Assembly: GCA_026182355.1 (NCBI GenBank)
Contig: JAPFBL010000325.1
Location: 242,501 to 306,500 of the forward strand
DNA length: 64,000 bases
Source: Hermatobates lingyangjiaoensis
Lineage: Eukaryota > Arthropoda > Insecta > Hemiptera > Hermatobatidae
Reading direction: 5' to 3'
Shown here in pieces: positions 58,440 to 64,000 of this stretch. How positions within the stretch are numbered: the first letter of the stretch is position 1; each line of letters opens with the position of its first letter. The notes under the pieces were generated by a model. That model was not told where the DNA came from and searched no databases. It saw only the letters and a list, made by a program, of their open reading frames with translations. The translations under genes and the position numbers were made by a program.

Positions 58440-58462
58440 AGTGGTGCTGTGTAGATACAACT

Positions 58463-58525
58463 TGCCTCGTCTACTGTCTCCAGTATTTTTATACACAGCC
58501 TCTCCTTACTGATAACACCTTGTTA
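58463..58525 (-). promoter_or_regulatory. Core promoter of copy C: TATA box, half GATA pair
   Basis: TATAAAAATA (rc of 58484-58493). The proximal TTATCA half remains, but the distal half reads TAACAA (rc of 58520-58525), so only one GATA site is left. Confidence 0.65.
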
Positions 58526-59185
58526 GTAAGGTTAATAATTAGTAACCTTAAGATAGTAAGGTTAATCTGAATATCTTAATTAGCATTTAATTAAGAGTAC
58601 CATTAGAGGTAGATCTATTATTATAGAAAATATTTTATAAAAATGATATTGAGTTGCTTATCAGTGAAGTAGAACTCCTCATTTCTCCTTCTCCTCTTAA
58701 TGATGATGAGGTAGAAATATGGAAGTGATTTATCTTGTTATCTTGTAACTGTTTGATTGTTGTATGGAAAATGTATGGACTACATTAATTAATGGCTTTA
58801 TACGTAATTAATTTTAACAAATACTCTTTAATAGGAATTAATTATATTTATATTACCTCTTTTTAAAATAAAACGTCATCCCTACCAATGAGATTCCATC
58901 TTATGTTTTCCGAAATAAAATATAAATCTAGACTAACTTAACTGAAGATGTTATGTTTGTGTATTAGGAATAGTAGGTGCACAAATGAAAAATAATAATT
59001 ATGTGTATATAAAAAATATTGTATTTGAAAATTAATACAGTTTTTCGAATTGGGTTTGATTCAGTTATTAAAAAAATATAAAATTTATTCTAGATTGATG
59101 TGTCAAATCATGGTTGATGTTTTATCGTATTTCTGCAAGCTTGGTTTTGTGGTCATCAAGATATCATCATCAGTAGAAAGGTGGT

Positions 59186-60297
59186 CTAGTAGGGTTGAGG
59201 TCTTCTGATGATGCCACAAGCGACAGTAGGACCTGACTCTCCATCGACCTCAGAGTTGGGACCATTCCCTTTGCCTCCATCATCTCTGTAGAGAGACACA
59301 GCTAAAGGTAGACCCACGACGTTCTGCACTCCGTCTTTAGCCCTCAGCCTGATGATCTTGTCAGTCTTGCCCACTATCGACAGTCCGTGATCGTCAGCCT
59401 GAATATTGCCTAGGTCACCTACGTGTCTCTCTTCGCAGTTCTGGCACCCGTGAGAAGTCTGAAACACATAACACATTTATCATATTTCATCAAGTGTTTA
59501 TGATATACAAATGTAGTAATTTCACCTTCTTATGATGTTGGTAACCAGTTTTATCTATTTACGATGATTATAACATTAGATTATCTAAGAATCATTATTA
59601 TTGTAGTGATTAACTTGTTTTGTCAGTTTAGATTATTTCGTGGTTGTTTGGTACTTTAAATACCTATCGTGGAGTTGTGACTGAGTTGTCATTATTACAA
59701 GGGATTCCTAGACGCCACAGCTATGCTGTGATTGTCATTGATTCAATCAAACTCGACTCACCTTGTAGGGATTGTAGTGGTCTCCGATGTTCTTACAGTC
59801 GTTGGAAACGTCAGCGTTGGTGTGGACGTGGAAGCCGTGTTCTCCGTCAGACAGGCCTGTCACAGTTCCTCTGATGTAGACGTAGTCCCCGAACTGCACT
59901 AAACTCAAGAGTCCAGTGACTCCTTGGCCGCCGTAGCTGAGGTCGGCGAAGGCCACGTTGTCCTGGTACTGCTAACATGAAAACAATATCATCAGATATA
60001 CTGTAGGGATGGTAGTAATTAAAGTATAATTTTCAATGAATACAATCAACGTACATCAGTTTTTTTATAACAATTTTGTGTTTGGTTATCATGATTTATT
60101 CCACAAATTGGGTTAAGAGCTGACTACCAATTTATCCATGAGTTGAGTAGATAATAGATTATAGAATAATCAGTTAGGTTGAACAGAGTATTGATAGATT
60201 AGTCACTGATAGAGAGAGATATAAGATGTGTGTTTACCTCTGCAGATGCAGCAGCCAGGAGTGCGACGAAGACAGAGAACAGAGAGAGTGAGTTCAT
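59186..60297 (-). CDS. Secreted Cu/Zn-superoxide-dismutase-like protein, copy D
   Basis: Exons 60297-60238, 59971-59762 and 59458-59186, phase 0. The 180-aa product equals copies A and B. Intron 1 is only 266 bp, and its short form has AT-rich sequence without a transposable element. The C-D spacing is 2.7 kb, against 9-10 kb between the others, because few elements have inserted. This probably comes closest to the original repeat-unit size. Confidence 0.9.
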
Positions 60298-60320
60298 AGT
60301 GGTGCTGTGTAGACACAACT

Positions 60321-60383
60321 TGCCTCGTCTCCTGTCTCCAGTATTTTTATACGCACCCTCTCCTTACTGATAACACCTTATCA
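60321..60383 (-). promoter_or_regulatory. Core promoter of copy D: TATA box and inverted GATA pair
   Basis: TATAAAAATA (rc of 60342-60351) and intact TGATAAGGTGTTATCA (rc of 60368-60383). Confidence 0.7.
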
Positions 60384-60384
60384 G

Positions 60385-60790
60385 ACTAGTAAAAAAATAA
60401 CTACACTCAACTTCAAGTATGTCTAGGTTTTAGAGTTCTTGAAATTAATTTGTTTCAACATATCATTTCCTTTCAAATATGGCCTTGAAAATTATTGTGG
60501 TGACCATACTTACCTGACTATTTCTGGAGATCATTTTAATGTTTTATATTTATTTTTATGTGTAATTATATTTAGGGAATGAAATTTGTAATTTACGATA
60601 TAAATATTTTATGGATACATTAGTATATACTTTTTTGTAGATACAAGATTTCTCATAAATACGTGAAATAACATCAATGATTATACAACAATAAGGAATT
60701 GGAAAAAAGACTATAATCTTTTTTACGTCAGAGTTATGTTTTTTGATCTTAGTCTTTTTTTCCCCATTTCATATTGTTGTTGACATCTAC
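60385..60790. other. Flank with decayed F1 foldback
   Basis: Positions 60650-60785 hold worn F1 arms (TTTCTCATAAATACGTGAAA and CCCCATTTCATATTGTTGT). No ribozyme core survives. Confidence 0.45.
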
Positions 60791-60944
60791 ATGTATATAT
60801 ACATATATAAGTCTCCTTGGAGCTCGTTCTCACCTAGGTATAAAACTTTATCGGCAAGTCTAAAATGTTTGGCATAGCCAAACATTGATTCTTTGCGATA
60901 ACACACAATGAATATTCTTTTTTTTATTATACATAATTTTTGCC

Positions 60945-61156
60945 TAACTCAAGTATTATAGAATTAGGGATCTTTAACGAGTTAGCTGACATCATACAGG
61001 CTCAGAACCGACATCTCAACTTCCTTTTCAAGAGTTAACGAGCTCACATTTATTCACCTTTCACGTAAATAAATCGAGGGCTAGAGTGTATATTGAACCT
61101 CGAATCTAGCAATCCGGAGGTGAACACTTAATCCATTGGGCTACCCTTGCCCCATT
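60945..61156 (-). mobile_element. tRNA-derived SINE
   Basis: On the minus strand: GGGGCAAGGGTAGCCCAATGG head, B box GGTTCAAT, TTATTTACGTGAAAGGTGAA and the central block to the AAATT tail. Confidence 0.7.
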
Positions 61157-61159
61157 TTA

Positions 61160-61900
61160 CCTGAGTAAGAACACAGTATGGTCAAAACGTTGCCGTTTTT
61201 AGAGCCATTAATTATTATTTTTTTCTGAAATGAAAAAATACCACATGATATCTCATATCACAAGCTCCGAGTTAAAGCATAACACTAAATCATTACAAAT
61301 GAAATTATAAAACACAATATTGGATAAAAACAAAAAATATATATATATCTTTTACTTTAGATTGCTTTCTTTAAAAATGGACTTAATTACGAATTGTTTA
61401 TAACTAAGAACAAGTTAGAAATGAAACATTATAATCTAATTTGACAGAAGTTTGAAGAGAGTTGATGCCTCGCCTTGGGCTCTTTTGAGGTGTATACCAA
61501 TGATTTGATTAGGTCCTTTTGCTTTCAGAGCAAGCTCTACGACTCCTTCTAAGCTCTATCTCATTTGGTAAGCAAATTATAAACAGAAACAACTCTTTGT
61601 CTTATATAAGTTAGACAAAGAAAAGTGATTTCATGTTTTGTTTATGATGTTTTTAATAAGAACGAGAAGAAATGGTTTCTTAATTGAAGCAATTAATAAT
61701 CTTGAAATAGAACAATTAAGAAAGATTGTTAGTGTTTATAATTTAAATACAATAGCAATGACAAGGAAATTGTACGTATTTATTCATCCAAGAAAATGTG
61801 TTATTTCCGGTTACATGAATGACTCTTAATGGTTGATAAGTGAACCTTTATTTTGTACAGTCTTTGATGTAACCTGATAAAGTTAACGTTGTATGGTAGT
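61160..61900. other. Stretch without a recognised gene
   Basis: The 63-aa plus frame at 61638-61829 has no recognisable domain or splice context. Confidence 0.35.
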
Positions 61901-62447
61901 ACCGTATTTTTTCGAAAATAAGTCCTAGCGTGATTTTCGGGACGTTTTAGACTAGGAAAAGCCCTCCCTAGAAAATAGGCCCTAGTTAAGATAATGTGAA
62001 AAATATAATTCTTTAAAAAATTGCTGTTGAATGTAGTAGGTATCTCTAGCTGTTGTAATCTTTCAGAGAATTATTTGGAACAAAATATTCCAAGAAATTC
62101 CTTGTTTACCTGTAAAGTCCGTTTCAAGGAGGCTACTTAGACAAGAAGTATTAATTTAACCACAGCTATATTGCAAGGTATGAGAGATTCAGGTCAATGA
62201 TTCTACAGGAAATAGATTTGGAGGAAAATCAGAACGGAATTCAAAATTTTGATAATTTATGACGATGTTCTAAAAGATGACATGACTGTAATTGAATAAA
62301 TTTAAATTTCTTTTTAAAAATAATTATCAAGCAAAAATATGTAAATATACTTAATGTACTTGAAGCCCTTCCCCTAGAATAAGCACTAGCACGGATTTTG
62401 ACCTAAAAAGAAAGTAAGACAGTGTCTTATTTTCGGAAAAAGACGGT
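61901..62447. mobile_element. Non-autonomous TIR element
   Basis: Ends ACCGTATTTTTTCGAAAATA and rc ACCGTCTTTTTCCGAAAATA are inverted repeats. The inner end has AGACAGTGTCTTAT. If the element starts at CCG, it is flanked by TA on both sides. No transposase. Confidence 0.65.
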
Positions 62448-62515
62448 AGTACTCTCACAAGGCAACACACACACATAGGCCGAACATTGAACCTTTGTCA
62501 TACTACAAAATGAAC

Positions 62516-62645
62516 ATTCTACACTGGGAGTTTTAAAGTTTGTCTAACTCAAGAGTATTTAGAGTAGAGGATCTTTAATGAGTACTTGACATCGTACAGG
62601 CTTGGAACCGACATGTTAACATCCTTCCGAGAGATAACGTGTTTG
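62516..62645 (-). mobile_element. SINE tail fragment
   Basis: Tail TTCTACACTGGGAG and the central block (TACAGGCTTGGAACCGACATG), cut at about 62645. The tRNA-like head is missing. Confidence 0.6.
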
Positions 62646-62719
62646 TCAGAGTTTGATAATAGTTAGAATATTGCAAGTGCTGAGAAAATGTCAGAGCAGC
62701 TTGTAATGGATAAGGTTGT

Positions 62720-63014
62720 ACTGGATTTTCAACCTTTTTTTACATCAGAACCCATTTTTTACGCCAAAATTTATATTTTAGTCAGAACAAAAATAAAATT
62801 AACAACAAATAAAAAAAGGAAAAATTAAAGTAAATTTGATCGATAGTAGCTTTAATGAGATTGCTGTGCCACATTAATAATAAATAAATTATTTATTTAA
62901 TTTAGTCCTTTATTTTCTAAATAAAAATGAACCATTTCAAACATGGCGGGACCCCCGTTTAACCCTTTAGCGATATCGAAGGGGGTCGCGACCCACCGGT
63001 TGAAGACGCTTGGT
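62720..63014. mobile_element. hAT-like non-autonomous element
   Basis: The left end CTGGATTTTCAACC and right end GGGGGTCGCGACCCACCGG plus GTTGAAGACGCTTGG are imperfect inverted repeats of a widespread hAT-type terminus. No coding content. Confidence 0.5.
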
Positions 63015-64000
63015 TTAAAGGATAGGGAGATTTGCAGAGCATTTCAAAGTGATAGAGAGGAGGTATCGGTTTCTTACTTTCTTTGGCCAATGCCCAAATC
63101 AAACTCAAAAATAGGAAAATAACATTAGGTGACTACATCTTTGACAATCTTGACTCATCTATGGTCACATATAAACCGATATTATTTTGTAGTTATTCAG
63201 CCAGATAGTATATCGTATTACTCGAAATGAAAATGTTTTTGAAACTCATCATATAAGAAAACTTTTATTCTAAAATTGTAAATTTAGAATAAAAATTATG
63301 TCACTTAGTTTTTGAGTCAGTTAAAATCATGTCACTCAGTTTTTCAGCCAGTTAGAATCATGTCACTTAGTTTTTCAGTAAGAATACCCTCTATTGTTCG
63401 GTTGTAATGGTATACGAGAAACCACCTTTTTTGAAACAATTTTGATTTGTTTCTTCCAAAGTTTATTTATCCGTAAATTTGGTGTTCTACTTCAGTTTTA
63501 TATGAAAAACAAAACATAAGATTGCTTCAAGTTTTGTAAATAACAAAATAAAAATCGAAATATGGAAAGTTAAATAATCTTTATTTGAATATAGACAGAA
63601 ATGGAAACGTGCCTAAAAAAACAGTGTAAAGTTTATCGAGTTCATGGGATGAGGACTAATGCCTATGCTCAACCTAATCGTTAAGCCAAAGTCCTTAAAT
63701 TGTGCTTCTTTTCGTAATTTCATCTCGAAATTATATTTCAGCTGAACCTGAAAAAGAACACTGCTAAGTTTGAAATGTGTTGTTTTATATTAATCTTATG
63801 TTTTTTTTTTAATTATTTTTAAAAAATTTATGACCGATATTGTTTAAAAAAAAAAATTAAGTTGAATGAGATAGTATAGTGTACGCGGCTTATCACTTTT
63901 GTAAACATCAAAAGTGATAAAAATAACCGATTGATAACAGTAACTGATGAAATGGAAATTGCCTTTTTACCTTTCGTGAGGCTAAAACAGCAGGTGTAGC
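63015..64000. other. Gene-free stretch with a 31-bp triplication
   Basis: ATGTCACTTAGTTTTTGAGT-type units start at 63298, 63329 and 63360 (31-bp period). A worn F5-like motif (CCTGAAAAAGAACACTGC, then GAAATGTGTTG) is at 63746-63785. Confidence 0.55.

Noticed and set aside
37557..59874. Plus-strand frames opposite SOD-like exon 2
   Set aside because: They are antisense shadows of exon 2, present in all four copies without splice or start context.
37104..60297. Ordinary catalytic Cu/Zn superoxide dismutase
   Set aside because: The fourth copper histidine and the active-site arginine are replaced in every copy, so a catalytic label would mislead.

Overview
This is AT-rich, intron-bearing animal DNA with very many (TA)n, (CA)n and (CT)n microsatellites. 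The only convincing host genes are four tandem copies of a three-exon secreted superoxide-dismutase-like gene. The repeat content (EN-containing Penelope-like retroelements, tRNA-derived SINEs, hAT-like and TIR elements) suits an invertebrate, perhaps a mollusc or other lophotrochozoan. That placement is an inference and cannot be settled from the sequence alone.

Layout. Positions 1-37000 are repeats: retroelement fragments, SINEs, two tandem arrays with 110-bp and 140-bp units, and a TTATTGCC minisatellite. Positions 37104-60383 hold the SOD-like array, all on the minus strand: copy A 37104-38842, B 47137-49310, C 56452-58439, D 59186-60297. Between A and B lie palindromic retroelement derivatives, a CT-rich array, a hAT-like element and a 1.6-kb palindrome. 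Between B and C lies the best Penelope-like element, with a frameshifted reverse transcriptase between inverted arms. Positions 60400-64000 hold SINE, TIR and hAT-like remnants.

The SOD-like proteins (180 aa with signal peptide) keep the zinc ligands, the disulfide cysteines and three of the four copper-ligand histidines. They lack the fourth copper histidine (Ser145) and the active-site arginine (Thr168). A, B and D encode the same protein and C differs at one residue. All share a TATA box, and three keep an intact inverted pair of TGATAA (GATA-factor) sites just upstream.

The most unusual feature is the density of hammerhead-ribozyme-like motifs: roughly forty sites in about ten sequence families. 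Each has a CUGANGA-type core, a helix II hairpin, GAA, a short self-complementary helix III (such as ACGT, ACGCGT, AGATCT, AGGCCT, AATT or ATAT) and a cleavable H17 base. Many also show complementary helix I flanks. They sit in the terminal repeats of Penelope-like retroelements and in short foldback elements made of two inverted terminal repeats between (TA)n tracts. One such foldback lies inside intron 1 of SOD-like copy C.
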